64,000 nucleotides of DNA, taken from NCBI RefSeq assembly GCF_000247695.1, contig NW_004624855.1:1992788-2056787 (forward strand). Reading direction: 5' to 3'. Shown here one piece after another: positions 32,700 to 43,320 of the stretch (positions are counted from its first letter, which is position 1; each line of letters begins with the position of its first letter). The notes under the pieces are model-generated. The model was not told the DNA's origin, did not search any database, and was given only the letters and a program-made list of their open reading frames with translations. This DNA is from Heterocephalus glaber (lineage: Eukaryota; Chordata; Mammalia; Rodentia; Bathyergidae). The position numbers and the translations under genes were made by a program.

Positions 32700-33234
32700 T
32701 TACCAGAACCTCTGCAGTAAGTCCTAGTCTCCTGTGAGCCACGGCAGCGTACGGCGAATTACAGGAAAGGTAGGCAAATGAGACTGAGAAGAAGCTGAGC
32801 TTTGGTTCTGATCAGTGCTGCTCTGGGTGGCAAAGACTAGAAGCCCTAGCTTGCAGCACCTTTTATTTAGTACATTCGAAGAAACAAATGTAACAAATGA
32901 ATATGTAGATTTCAGTATCACATTGGGATGAACAAGGTGTAACAAAAGACTGGGTAGGGGGAGCGGAAATCTAAAAACAATGAAGAACTATCCAGATGAA
33001 GATTTAGTTCCTCCCAGGAGCTACATAGATGAAGATTTGGTTCCTCCCAGGGTGTCTCTTGCAGGTGTGGTCTTGTCCTGGAGCATTACAGCATCATGGG
33101 ATCATTGAGATCTCCCTTGTGACCTGAGGCCAAAATGGAATTATGTCTTGGAATGTTATAGCTGGCCTGTAGGCAGGAGAACTAGGCCTACTCAAATGAT
33201 TTTTCCCTAGAATTATGTAGCATTGCTCCCAACA
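32700..33234 (-). mobile_element. ERV LTR, diverged copy 3 of the family
   Basis: Its right part parallels 13274-13835: CTTGTCCTGGAGCATTACAG, TCATTGAGATC, GACCTGAGGCCAAAATGGA, TATAGCTGGCCTGTAGGC, TTTTTCCCTAGAATTATGTAG. On the minus strand it begins TGTTGGGAGC, a canonical TG start. The antisense polyadenylation region is CACCTTTTATTTAGTAC at about 32860. It carries a private 33-bp-period duplication (32994-33018 and 33027-33051). The left edge is uncertain. Confidence 0.6.
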
Positions 33235-33505
33235 GTTTACCCTAAACCCTTCATCTACTTTAGGTAGTTTCATTCCTCCCAACCCCATCTGCTCAGCCAA
33301 AATCCCTGGTCTCACCTTCAATTCCTGTTTTTCTCATGCCCAAGTTCAATGTGTTAGCTAGTCCTTTGGTCCTACCTGATCTGCACCACAGGACCCCTTG
33401 CCTTGCTGAATCATGTGATTTATTTTTGGCAATATTCATGAAAGCAGTCTTCAAAGGATGGTATTAAGTAGTAGAGGAATTTTTTAAAATATGTTGAACT
33501 ATAGG

Positions 33506-33895
33506 TGTTATGGCTTGTGTCTAGATGTACCCCCAAAGTCTCATGTGGTCATAGGTGGGGCTTTCAGAGGTGGCTGGATCTAGAGTGTGTGGCACTGGGA
33601 TTGAGTCATGGTGCAGTACCAGGATTAATTGTGCTAGGATTAAATGTATGAGTGCTACAGCAGCCTGGATAAGACATAAGGGACTGAAAGAGGCTTGTTG
33701 CTTGTAGCTCACTTGCTTGGTAACTTCTGCCTTCTGCCTGCCATGAACTGTTTCTCCTCTGTCATCCACCCTGCCTTGGAGCCAGCCAATTATGGACTGA
33801 AACCTCTACAAACTGTGAGCCAAAATAAACCTCTTCTCCTTTAACTTTGGGTGTTGAGTATTTTGTCTCAGCAATGAGGAAAAGTAACTAAGACA
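33506..33895 (+). mobile_element. MaLR-type solo LTR, TG...CA, 5-bp TSD
   Basis: Starts TGTTATGGCTTGTGTCTAG and ends AAGTAACTAAGACA, with canonical TG/CA ends and an AAAATAAACC polyadenylation motif at about 33822. Flanks ATAGG (33501-33505) and ATGGG (33896-33900) match at 4 of 5. Same family as the LTR inside the LINE-1 at 9771-10130. Confidence 0.85.
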
Positions 33896-34080
33896 ATGGG
33901 ATATGTCCTCATAATAAAGAAAAAGGAGTCCAAACAGACCATTTGTGGTGGAGAAAGGAACTACAAAGACTCATTCAACAAAAGCAAATTATTTTACCTC
34001 CCTATAACACTCTTCCTGAAGCCATTTTTATAAACCAAAGCAATGAAAGAAAAAAGAAAAAAAGAAGTAAACTTAATTAC

Positions 34081-34165
34081 AGGAGGAACACTGTGAGTTT
34101 GAGGCTAGCCTGGACTGCATAGTGAGTTCAAGGCCAACCTGGACTACACAGCAAGACCCTGTCTC
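34081..34165 (+). repeat. B1-type SINE, 5'-truncated, duplicated form
   Basis: Only the right half is present: GTGAGTTTGAGGCTAGCCTGG, then the duplicated CATAGTGAGTTCAAGGCC, then GACCCTGTCTCAAAA. Its tail runs into the GAAA/GGAA tract. About 180 bases before it (33901-34080) are unrecognised. Confidence 0.85.
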
Positions 34166-34184
34166 AAAAAATTAAATCAAAAAA

Positions 34185-34232
<48 letters not shown>

Positions 34233-34375
34233 AGGAAGGAAGGAAGGAAGGAAGGAAGGAAGGAAGGAAGGAANNNNNNNNNNNNNNNNNNNNNNNNNNN
34301 NNNNNNNNNNNNNNNNNNNNNNNNNNNNNNNNNNNNNNNNNNNNNNNNNNNNNNNNNNNNNNNNNNNNNNNNNGA

Positions 34376-34427
<52 letters not shown>

Positions 34428-34429
34428 AA
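34166..34429. repeat. GAAA/GGAA microsatellite containing the assembly gap
   Basis: (GAAA)n to about 34231, then (GGAA)n up to the N run, then (GAAA)n from 34374 to 34428. It arose on a B1 A-tail. The true length is unknown because of the gap. Confidence 0.95.
34274..34373. other. Assembly gap, 100 N
   Basis: Exactly 100 N, a common placeholder for a gap of unknown size. It lies within a purine tetranucleotide repeat that short reads cannot span. Confidence 0.98.
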
Positions 34430-34611
34430 TCAAAGCAATGCCCATTCTCATGTACTCTGAGGAATTTTCTTAAAATAAGTGGGGGTCTAGAAGAGCCTCA
34501 AATCTGTTATTTTGAAGGGAGATCTAGAGTTTTTCATTGGATAATAAATGGAGAAGTTAGAATAAATCATTTTTCTTTTTGACTTTTTATTTAATTACTT
34601 ATTATTTCTGT

Positions 34612-34802
34612 GTGCACATGTAAGAGGGGTACTGGAGATAAACCCAGGAAGCTCTATCATTGAGCTACATTCCCAGCCCTTTTTATGTTTTTATTTAAGA
34701 CAAGGCCTTGCTAAATTGACCTCAGAAGACTTGAACTTGCAATCCTCCTGCCTCTGCCTCTCTTGGTATTGATATTATAGATGTGGACCACCATATCTAC
34801 CC
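34612..34802 (-). repeat. B1-dID composite SINE, minus strand
   Basis: On the minus strand a B1 (34802-34682) is followed by a short ID half (34680-34612), giving the same order as the plus-strand composites. Diverged, with no TSD found. Confidence 0.65.
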
Positions 34803-34888
34803 CTTTTTTTTTCAGTACCAGGAATGGATCCCAGAACCTCACATATTCTAGGCAAACACTCTACCATTGAGCTAAACATTCAGCTCCT
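34803..34888 (-). repeat. ID-type SINE, older variant
   Basis: Antisense ID: T-run, CAGTACCAGGAATGGATCCC, ATTCTAGGCAAACACTCTACC, TTGAGCTAAACATTCAGC. Diverged. Confidence 0.8.
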
Positions 34889-34969
34889 CTTCACTTTTTT
34901 CATTGAAACAACATGAATATGGAAATAGGCAAAATCACAATTGAATAAATACATATAAATTAATTTCCT

Positions 34970-36545
34970 CAAAGTGAATAAACCCATGTAATGACTACCC
35001 AAGACAAGAAAGAGAATGTTGTAAGTACTTCATAAGTCTCTTCTTGCCCCCAACTTCTCACCTCTTCTACAGCCACAAGGTGACTGTGTAGACTTGTACC
35101 TGTCATGACTTGTATCCCAGACTTATTTTCCCCATTTTGAATGAAAGTGCCTAGCTTTGTTGAGTCAAAATTATATTTGTGATACAGTTTCATGTTGTAG
35201 TATGTAGCTGAGTTCCATTCATTTCCATTGCTGAACAATTATCTTATAGCATAAATATACCATAATGCATTTATTTACTTGTTCTATAAAAATGAACATC
35301 AGGTTGTTTGCTATTATGTTCAGGTTGCTGTAAAAATGATTGTGTGCACTTTGGTTCTCCTGTGCATGCTTTTCCCTTGGATATATGCCTAAATGTGCAA
35401 TTGCTGAGTAATGCATGGGCTATGAATATAGCCAAATCATCGGAACATTCCATGACTTTCCAAAGTGATGGCAGCTGTTCACTTCCCTTTAGGAGGGTCT
35501 ACTCCAATTGCTCCATGTTTTTGGCAACAGCTGTATGTTTAATCTTTCATGTGTCTGCCATTCTTGCAGATGCATTTCAATGAGATTGGGCATGTTTTCA
35601 AATGTTTGCTGGTGGTTTAGATATTCACTTTTGTACCTGCCCAAGTTTTTCACATTTTCTCCAAAATTGACTTTTTCTTATTTATTTGAAAGATGTTTTT
35701 AATACATTTTGGTTACAGGCTCTTTGTCAGTCATACACTTTATAAATAATCTTCTTGCACTCTGTAGTTTGCCTTTTGACTCTCAATAGTATTTTTTGAT
35801 GACCAGAATTTCTTCATTTTAATTAATGTAATCTAGTTTCTCAGTCTTTTCCTTTAAAATTAATCCTTTTTGAATTCAGTTTAAGCAAACTTTCTGTTCC
35901 CCAAAGTTATGTGAAGATAGTTTTCTATTTTGTCTTCAAGGTGTCTTATTATTTTAACCTTCATATTTAAATAATGCACCTACAAATAACTTCTATGTAT
36001 AGTATGGGAAGGAATCACAATTTAATTTTTCTGTGTGGTTATCCAGTTGACTCAGAATTGATATTTTTTCCCTTTTTTAATGACTGTTCTTTTTCAACTG
36101 CTCTATAGTGAACCTTTATCATAAATCATAAGCACATGGCTTTATTTCTGGACTTCTCTTCAGCATCGTTGATCTATTTTCTACTCTTGCACCATCTCAG
36201 TCAATGTGGCTTGATGACACAAGCCCATGGCCTTGGCATCTGAAAAGATAGGAGCTCCCATCTCATTCTTGCCTGTGCTTGGCTCTTTACATTTCTATGT
36301 AAATGTAAGAATCAGCTTGCGAATCTGATGATTTTTGAACAGATTGCTTCAAAACCAGTTTAAGGAAAATTTACATCTCTACAGAAATATTTGAATCTGT
36401 GTTCCGTAGTAATTCTCCCATTTATTTAATTCTTCTTTAATTTCTCCTAATGGAGTTTTATAGTTTTCTTTCTAAAGATCTTACATACCTTTCATTAAAT
36501 TTATCCTTCGGTGTTGAGATTTTTTATGCCATTGTACATATTTTT
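34970..36545 (-). mobile_element. Ancient LINE-1 fragment, antisense
   Basis: Reads like the complement of an old LINE-1 3'UTR and ORF2 3' half: 'GTGAATAAACCCATGTAATG', 'GTTCTCCTGTGCATGCTTTTCC', 'GCAATTGCTGAGTAATGC', 'CTTTCCAAAGTGATGGC', 'TATTTCTGGACTTCTCTTCAGC', 'AGTTTTATAGTTTTC'. Coding capacity is lost. A generic mammalian L1M-age fragment; the subfamily needs RepeatMasker. Confidence 0.8.
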
Positions 36546-36589
36546 ACATTTTATTTTTCTAATTCTTTATTACTGGTACATGTTTTGCT

Positions 36590-37115
36590 TATCCAAAACT
36601 ATATAACCAACCACCTCAGACTTACTGGTGATTTTATCATACCATCTGTAGATCAGCAGTTTAGACCAGGTGCTGAGAGGGCCCTTGTTTCTGCTCAGGA
36701 TGTCTGGGGCTTAGCTGAGAGGATGAACTGCTGGTGACTCCATTGGCTGGGCTGGAACCCTCCAGAGACGTCTCTGGCCACATGTTGGGCAAGTGGGCTG
36801 CACAGACTCACAGCCTGGACTCTTTGGGGAGTGTCCACAAACTCTGGTGCATGGCATCTGGTGCACTTGGCTGCTGAGAGGGAGAGCACTGAGAGCAACC
36901 TTGGGGGACCCAAGGATGTCAAAGCCTAGAGGACTTTCTGGGCCTTTCCTGACAGAGCCCTGAGTCACGTAGCATTGCATCTGCCTCATCCTTGGCTACA
37001 CTCTGGATATGAGGCCACCTGGCTCCAGGAAGGGGCAGGAGACCCTGTGCCAACAGAGATTGTGTGTCCTGCTGCAGAGGCCACATGGGATGGAACATAT
37101 AGCATCTTGGAAAAT
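36590..37115 (-). mobile_element. MLT1-like MaLR LTR relic
   Basis: Resembles antisense MLT1: 'ATATAACCAACCACCTCAG', 'GATCAGCAGTTTAGACC', 'CTGGTGACTCCATTGGCTGGG', 'GTCACGTAGCATTGCATCTGCC'. Heavily diverged, so the family call is tentative. Confidence 0.5.
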
Positions 37116-37248
37116 ACAATTTCTAGGTGACATGCAGAGAATGTCAGTTTGGTATGTTAACCTTGTTAAAGTCATTTATTAGTTGGAATAAATTGTTGCT
37201 GATTCTTCAGAGGTTTTTTTATATAAGCTTGTTTTTTGCAAGTAATTG

Positions 37249-37338
37249 GTTTTTTTGTTTTGTTTTGTACCGGGGATTGAACTCGGGACCTTGCGCTTGT
37301 GAGGCCGGCGGCGGAACCACTGTGCTAAATCCCCGACC
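37249..37338 (-). repeat. ID-type SINE, young, 10-bp TSD
   Basis: Antisense ID with most CpGs intact (TACCGGGGATTGAACTCGGG, TTGCGCTTGTGAGGCCGGCGG). Perfect TSD CAAGTAATTG at 37239-37248 and 37339-37348. Among the youngest insertions here by CpG retention. Confidence 0.95.
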
Positions 37339-37690
37339 CAAGTAATTGCTGTTTTATTTCTTTTCTAATCCTAATACTTTTACTCTCTTCTCAGCAAATT
37401 TTTTTTTATTATCCAGTAAGTGAGCCTATTTTAGGAGATATGATCAAAAACAGTGAATGTTTAAAATTTTAAAAAATTATTACAGAAAGACATATTTCTA
37501 TTAATCCCCCTTAAAATAACCCAACTCATTTGAAACATATTTATCCCATTATTATTTCCACATTTTGAAGCAGTTCTGGAGGTCCTCTTTCATGAGTATC
37601 TTGACAAGGTGTGATTAAAAAAAATACAGTGAATTCTGCTGCTGAGTGTCAGCCAACAGAAAGGCAGGCTCATAGACATTTAAAAAAAAA

Positions 37691-37833
37691 TTTTTTTTTG
37701 AGATAAAATGTATGTAATTCAGGCTGGCCTTGATCTTACGATGTTTCCCAGGCTGATCTTGAATTTACAGCTATCCTCCTGCCTCAGGCTCCTAAGTGCT
37801 GAGATTATAGGCATGTGCCACCACTCCTGGCCA
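37691..37833 (-). repeat. B1-type SINE
   Basis: Antisense B1 with the duplicated form: GAGATAAAATGTATGTAATTC, CTGGCCTTGATCTTACGATG, CTGCCTCAGGCTCCTAAGTGC, GTGCCACCACTCCTGGCC. Confidence 0.9.
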
Positions 37834-39656
37834 TAAAAACATTATAGTATGTCCTCATCCATCTTATTCACTGTATCTGGCACCGTGCAACCTCTAGCTT
37901 TCCCCAAAGTCAAAATGACCAGGAAAGGTAATTTTGAATAAATTCAGGATTAAGGCAGCCAGGACAGTGCAACTAAAGACACTCATGACAGAGAACTTCC
38001 AGAACTGCTTCAGAAAGTAGCAAGAATGATGGGATAAGTATGTTTGAAGCAGGGGCATGCACAAGGGGTGGGGGTATTTTGAGGGATATTTATGGCAATG
38101 TTTCTTTTCTATAATTTTTTTTACCTTAAACTTGCACTGTGTTTTCAGGCATACCTGGTATTGTGAAGTTTTCTTCTCAGGATACAATTGCTTTGAAAAG
38201 TATTTTAATAAAAGGGGAAATTCATGCTAGATTACAAATTAAGGGTGGAAAGAGATGGGAATGAGGAACAAAAAAGACACATTTTCTTTCTAAATTGAAT
38301 TTTTGAAACTCAATTCATTTTCTCCCACTAGGCCCAACTGCAGGATTGATTTGGACATATTTATTCCACAATTTAGCCAATACTTGATTGTTAAGAAATC
38401 CACCAAAAGGTTTCTCTTAGGAACAAACAACTCATACCTCTTGTTTCATTTCAGTAAAAGTTGATCTGAAAAAGCCCTTAGGAAATTCCTCCTCTGCCTC
38501 CTTGCTAGGCAGCTCAGTGTAAGTCATGACAGCCATCTTCTAGGTGTCAAGAACAGCAGCCGGGAGACCCTGAGCAAAAGTGCAAAGTGACTCAACACTA
38601 GCTTGTGAAAAATATGTGACTAAACAATAAGCCAAATAGTTAGACGAGCCAAGTGGTCATAGAAAGACTGGGACTTCTCATGTGTAAGCCCACCAAAGGG
38701 CAACTTGGCCTCTCTGAAGGCCAAGGCCAAACTCTATGCTTTCTATGTTGGGGGAGAACAAACCACACCAAGCCACTCCAAGAGCTCTTGAGCTCCATGT
38801 GCAGAACATGAGGGCAGGTATCAGGCTGTGGAGATGTCCAGGGTGCAAACAATGAGGGAGTGAAAAGGCCAAGGAAACCATGCTCCCCAAACAATAGAAC
38901 GAAATCTGTAGAAGTGGCAGAAATGCAAAGCAAAATCCAGGAACCAGAGAAAAATGTCCCAAAGGGCCTCATCTCCACTAGAACAGTCAGGAAAGACAGG
39001 TTTGGTAGGAGCCCAGTCAGCATTGCCAAAAAAAGAAACAGCAGCTGCCAGCTTAAGGGCAATGTTGGAGTCCACCTGGAAGGTACCCAGCTCAAGACCA
39101 CTAGAAGACCTGGACAACTCCCTGCACACCAAAGCTCACAGTTGTTCTGCTAGAGAGCAGCGTCTGGTCACCTGATAGCCAAGGTGCTCAGGGCTTCATT
39201 TTATCTCTCTCTTCTGCTTTGGTTGTGTCAACAGTCACTTGCTTGACTTTCTTTTCTGGCCAAGGTTCCTGCTCGGCCAACAGCATCAGGTCTGTCCCAT
39301 GACCCTGGGCAATGGTCTCTCCTGCAGCTTTGGCCTGGAGCAAAGCACCCATTCTTCAGTCCAGGCTCCCTGGGAGTGTGGAATGGACAGTGGCAGCTCA
39401 GTTTTTGCCTGATTCTCCATCTTACACTCCAAGCCCTGGAGGTGGCACAGAGTCCTGGTGCCTCCTAAGTTCCAGTGTCCTGAGATCTGTTTTATTTTTT
39501 TTTAAAGGTCTACACTTTCTTATGTTGCCATACTTAAGACAATGGAAGATGTTTTTCATAATGTCATGCCAAAAGGCAATTGGCTCATCATTTTAACCCT
39601 TACACCACACACACACACGAAAAAAGAACTCAGAATAAGAACTTAAATGGGAAGTG
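37834..39656. other. Unrecognised; possible broken ORF at 38640-39175
   Basis: At 38860-39175 two overlapping + frames are Lys/Arg/Ser-rich ('SPLEQSGKTGLVGAQ', 'DLDNSLHTKAHSC'), with scattered stops in the extension back to 38640. The minus strand is open here too, so the evidence is weak. It might be an old processed pseudogene of an unidentified gene. The rest shows nothing recognisable. Confidence 0.25.
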
Positions 39657-39747
39657 GGACTGGTGACGTGGCTCAGTGGTAGAGTACCTGCCTAGCATGA
39701 GCAAGGCCTTGGGTTTGGTCCCCAGCATTGAAGAAACAAAAAAAGAA
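39657..39747 (+). repeat. ID-type SINE, classical CTAGCATG variant
   Basis: GGACTGGTGACGTGGCTCAGTGG, CTGCCTAGCATGAGCAAGGCC, TTTGGTCCCCAGCATTG, A-rich tail. The central CTAGCATG distinguishes it from the GGTACC-type copies. Bases 39748-40112 after it are AT-rich and unrecognised. Confidence 0.9.
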
Positions 39748-40125
39748 ATGAAAGGAAAATTAGTGGAAAATATAATTGAATATTGACAGAGTTTACAGCA
39801 TTGAAGAAACAGAGTGGCAAATTAGAATTTATATGTGAATTATAGGTATAAACTCAGTGAATAAAAATACATTTCACACAAGAACAAACAAAAATGATTA
39901 AAAAAATTTTAAAACACTTAAACAATCTTGAACCTCAAATATAAGCCACAAAAGTTAAATTGATATTCTTCAAAATTGTGAAATTTGCAAAAACACTTTT
40001 AAGGTATTAACAAATGATCACAAAAGGGAAACGACCAGGAATGTGTTAGTACATTCACTGCTGCTTGTAATGAGTCATAAAACTCTCTTCTTCTGGGATT
40101 TTATCTTTAAAAAATCACCCAAAAG

Positions 40126-40270
40126 GTAGCCAAGCATGGTGGCACATGCCTATAATCCTAGCTGTTGGGAGGCTGAAGCAGGAAGATTGCTGCGAGTTCA
40201 AGGCCAGCCTGAACTACATGTTGAGAACCTGTCTCAAAAAACAAAGAAAAAGAAAAGAAAAAAGAAAAAC
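40126..40270 (+). repeat. B1-type SINE, 13-bp TSD
   Basis: B1 (AGCCAAGCATGGTGGCACATGCC through GAACCTGTCTCAAAA, long A-rich tail). Perfect TSD AATCACCCAAAAG at 40113-40125 and 40271-40283. Confidence 0.95.
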
Positions 40271-40338
40271 AATCACCCAAAAGAAGAAAAAGTGCTTTTT
40301 ATCAGTGGCATGTAGAGGGCAAGAAAGAATCTGGTCTT

Positions 40339-40421
40339 CTGGGCTGGGAGCATGGCTTGGTGATAGAGCTCCTGCCTAGCATGCACAAGGCCCTAGGTTG
40401 CATTCCCAACACTGCAGAGAG
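40339..40421 (+). repeat. ID-type SINE, classical variant
   Basis: GGGCTGGGAGCATGGCTTGG, CCTGCCTAGCATGCACAAGG, GTTGCATTCCCAACACTG. Its tail has expanded into the following GGAA repeat. Confidence 0.85.
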
Positions 40422-40490
40422 AAGGAAGGAAGGAAGGAAGGAAGGAAGGAAGGAAGGAAGGAAGGAAGGAAAGAAGGAAGGAAGGGAGAG
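40422..40490. repeat. (GGAA)n microsatellite
   Basis: About 15 AAGG/GGAA units between an ID and a B1; born from the ID tail. Confidence 0.95.
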
Positions 40491-40495
40491 AAAGA

Positions 40496-40650
40496 AGCCA
40501 GGTGTGGTGCATGCCTGTAATCCCAGCATTTGGGAGGCCAAGGCAGGAGAATCACTGCAAGTTTGAGGCCAGCCTGGGCAACATAGTGAGTTCAAGTCCA
40601 GCCTGGACTATATAATGAGACCCTGTCTCAACAAAATAAAACAAAGAAAG
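40496..40650 (+). repeat. B1-type SINE, duplicated form
   Basis: AGCCAGGTGTGGTGCATGCCTG, GGGAGGCCAAGGCAGG, duplicated CATAGTGAGTTCAAGTCC, GACCCTGTCTCAACAAAA. It faces an inverted B1 130 bases downstream. Confidence 0.95.
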
Positions 40651-40779
40651 AAAGGGGTGTAAAACTCAGCTAGTAATCAATTAGTAGAAATAAGTGACAC
40701 TAAAGAGCAGGTGAAGGCAGGCAGCATACAGTATCCAACACTAGGTCAATTAGGACAAGTCTGATAAAGAAATCTGTTT

Positions 40780-40940
40780 TCTTTCATTTTGTTTTGAGAC
40801 AGGGTCTCACTATGTAGTTCAAGCTGGCCTTGAACTCACTATGTAGCCCGGACTGGCCTCGAACTTGCAGTGATCCTCCCGCCTCAGCCTCCCAAGTGCT
40901 GGAGGTGGGGGATTACTGGCATATGCCACCATGCCCAGTT
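40780..40940 (-). repeat. B1-type SINE, perfect 18-bp TSD
   Basis: Antisense B1 (GAGACAGGGTCTCACTATGTAG, CCTCCCGCCTCAGCCTCCC, GCCACCATGCCCAG). TSD TGATAAAGAAATCTGTTT at 40762-40779 and 40941-40958, one of the longest perfect duplications in the window. Confidence 0.95.
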
Positions 40941-40960
40941 TGATAAAGAAATCTGTTTAG

Positions 40961-41005
40961 AGTTTGATCCCCAGTACCAAAAAAAAAAAAAAAAATAACG
41001 TCCTA
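40961..41005 (+). repeat. Extremely 5'-truncated ID SINE, 15-bp TSD
   Basis: Only AGTTTGATCCCCAGTACC and an A-tail remain, with TAACGTCCT after the tail. Perfect TSD AAGAAATCTGTTTAG at 40946-40960 and 41006-41020. It landed in the duplicated target of the preceding B1. Confidence 0.85.
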
Positions 41006-41246
41006 AGAAATCTGTTTAGGATCTTCTAGGTAAATATATGATAAAAGCTATTTGTATTTGTTATAACTGTAATTAAATAAAATGTGCATGCATATAAGAA
41101 AAGATTGAAAGTGAACACAGTGAAGGACAGTGAGCAAAATGATTTTACAGAGTTAATTCATTTTCTTAAATGTGTTAAATATATAAACACGAAAGATTAA
41201 AAGGATGCCTGAAACGAAACTTGAGTTAGAGGAGAAGAAACTGAGA

Positions 41247-41378
41247 TAGCCAGCTGTGGTGGCACATGCCTATAAACCCAGCACTCAGGAAGCTAAGGCA
41301 GGAGGATTGCCATGAATCGGAGGCCAGGCTGTATTACATAATGAGACCCTATCTCAAAAAGAAAAGAAAAGAAAGAAA
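41247..41378 (+). repeat. B1-type SINE
   Basis: AGCCAGCTGTGGTGGCACATGCC, GCACTCAGGAAGCTAAGGC, GACCCTATCTCAAAA, tail with AAAAG repeats. Flanks AGAAACTGAGA and AGAAACGGAGA suggest a TSD with one mismatch. Confidence 0.9.
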
Positions 41379-43320
41379 CGGAGACATCTAATTGCCTATG
41401 GCAAAGGGAAATTGTTCATTTATTCATTTAGCATTTATAGAATCTTACTGTGCCAGGTCTTTGAAAACATAGATCCTGCCCTCACAAGCTAGTAGCAAAT
41501 GCACACATAAAAACAGCTACTGGTTATATTCCAATGCAGGAAATGCATTAGTAGAGATCAGCATAAAGCAACACTACCTCTTAAAGGCTGGGGGCTTCAT
41601 CAAAGACCTGGTAAGCAGATGGTAAAGGGGAAGAGGTTAACTCACTGGTAAGGAATGAGGAAGGGTGAGGCATTGGAAAGCATGAGAAGAGGCCAGAGAT
41701 GAGACAGGAGAGATATGGTCATATTGTAAGGAGTTTGAATTGTATGCTGAAATGGAAAGTTGAAACAGAATTTTTTGAAGTCAACCAAGAGGAAAGTGAT
41801 AAGCAGCAGTGACAGTGATGGGAAAAGACTGTCCATAAATCTCTTTGAAAACAGAGCTAACAGGTTGATCTAGGGGAAAGAGAAGCAAGAAGAACAGGGA
41901 GGAATCAAAGATAACTTCAGAGTTACCAGTTCCCAAATGGGAAACCTGACGCTAGAGAGATAGGACTCAAGAGCACGGCAAGTTGGGGCCAAAAGATCTC
42001 TTTTTGGACTTTCTCAGTCTGAGATACATTTAGGATGTCCAAATGAGGACATTCTCAGGTTATTGGATTTGGGAACAAGAACCAAGAGAGTGGGGTATCT
42101 TTACATTGATGAACTGGGAGAAGAAATGTTTCAGTGTGGTAGATCTGACAGATAGATTCCAGGTTCTTGTGTAGAGCAAACAATGAATTGCAAGCATACA
42201 CATGGCAGTGAGAGGAAAACAGCTATGTTTATTAAAAGTCACAAGCAGAGAAATGGATGACAGAAAAGGAATACTGCATGCCATGCAGATAAATCAGGCT
42301 CTTGGGCTCAGAGTGAAGGATAAAAGGGAATGTGCATGTGCTTTGGTCTGGGGTTATCTGAAATGCTCCTAAGGTGGTGTCTGAGCTCAAGTGCGTGGAA
42401 GGTAGTGATTTGGGAGGGATGGCTTCAGGGTGGTGCTTGTGGTGATGCCCCAGCTCAACTGGGTGGAAGGAAGTGAATTCCTCAGCCCCCAATATCCTTT
42501 CTGTACTCAGAGGAGAAATGAATGATCTTTTGAGGGTTTCACCATTTCAAAATGCTTCATACATGCTGTCTCATTGGACATTGAACCTGGCCCCCTGATT
42601 TTGTGAATAAGGCAGGTGAAGCTTCAGAAAATTTAGTAAAGAATTAATACTCATCAAGATGCCCTTTCCAATGTAATATTAACAATAATAACAATCCTGT
42701 TGCAAGTAACAAAGCTAGCTTAATGTACAATTTACTATAAGGATACTGGGGACTCTCATGGTACCGAAGACAGAGATGAAAGAGAATGACAGTGTGTTCT
42801 CATTTTGATTTTGCAAAGGCTGCCGAGTGAGCAGAAAGCTAGAGGAGGGCAAGAGCAGCAACCAGCAGGGTAGCTGGGATCCTTTGTGCTTTGGCTGCTT
42901 CCCTTGCAGATCAGTCCTGGAGCTAAGTTTCCTTAAACTAGACCTCACTTTGGCTCAAATCTAAGATAACATAAGTGGTCATGGAGAAAAGATTCTATAC
43001 TTTTGGCAACTTAGTTCTGATGGTTGCCAAATTCCAAGGTTACTTTTCTTGGGGTGAGGGTGGGGTTGTATAAATTCTGTATAAATTCAAAATGCATGGA
43101 GTAGAGAGGAACTTCTAATAACAACACTTCAGAGAGTGATCATGACTATAAGTCAGAATCACTTCTCATTTTCCATGCTAATAGATTTTTTTCAGACTTG
43201 CCTTTTTGTCTGAAATCCTAGGTAATATTCTGAAAAGAATTCTGAGATAAGTCATTAAACACTGGGTCTGCCCCTGTTCTGAGGGAGCAGAGGACTGTGA
43301 GGCAGATTAGAGGGTGACCA
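41379..43320. other. 1.9 kb unrecognised, no gene seen
   Basis: Apart from a weak ancient-repeat resemblance at 41415-41510 ('tttagcatttatagaatc', then 'ctgtgccaggtc'), nothing is recognised. The minus-strand frames at 41642-42492 are short and featureless. Confidence 0.4.
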
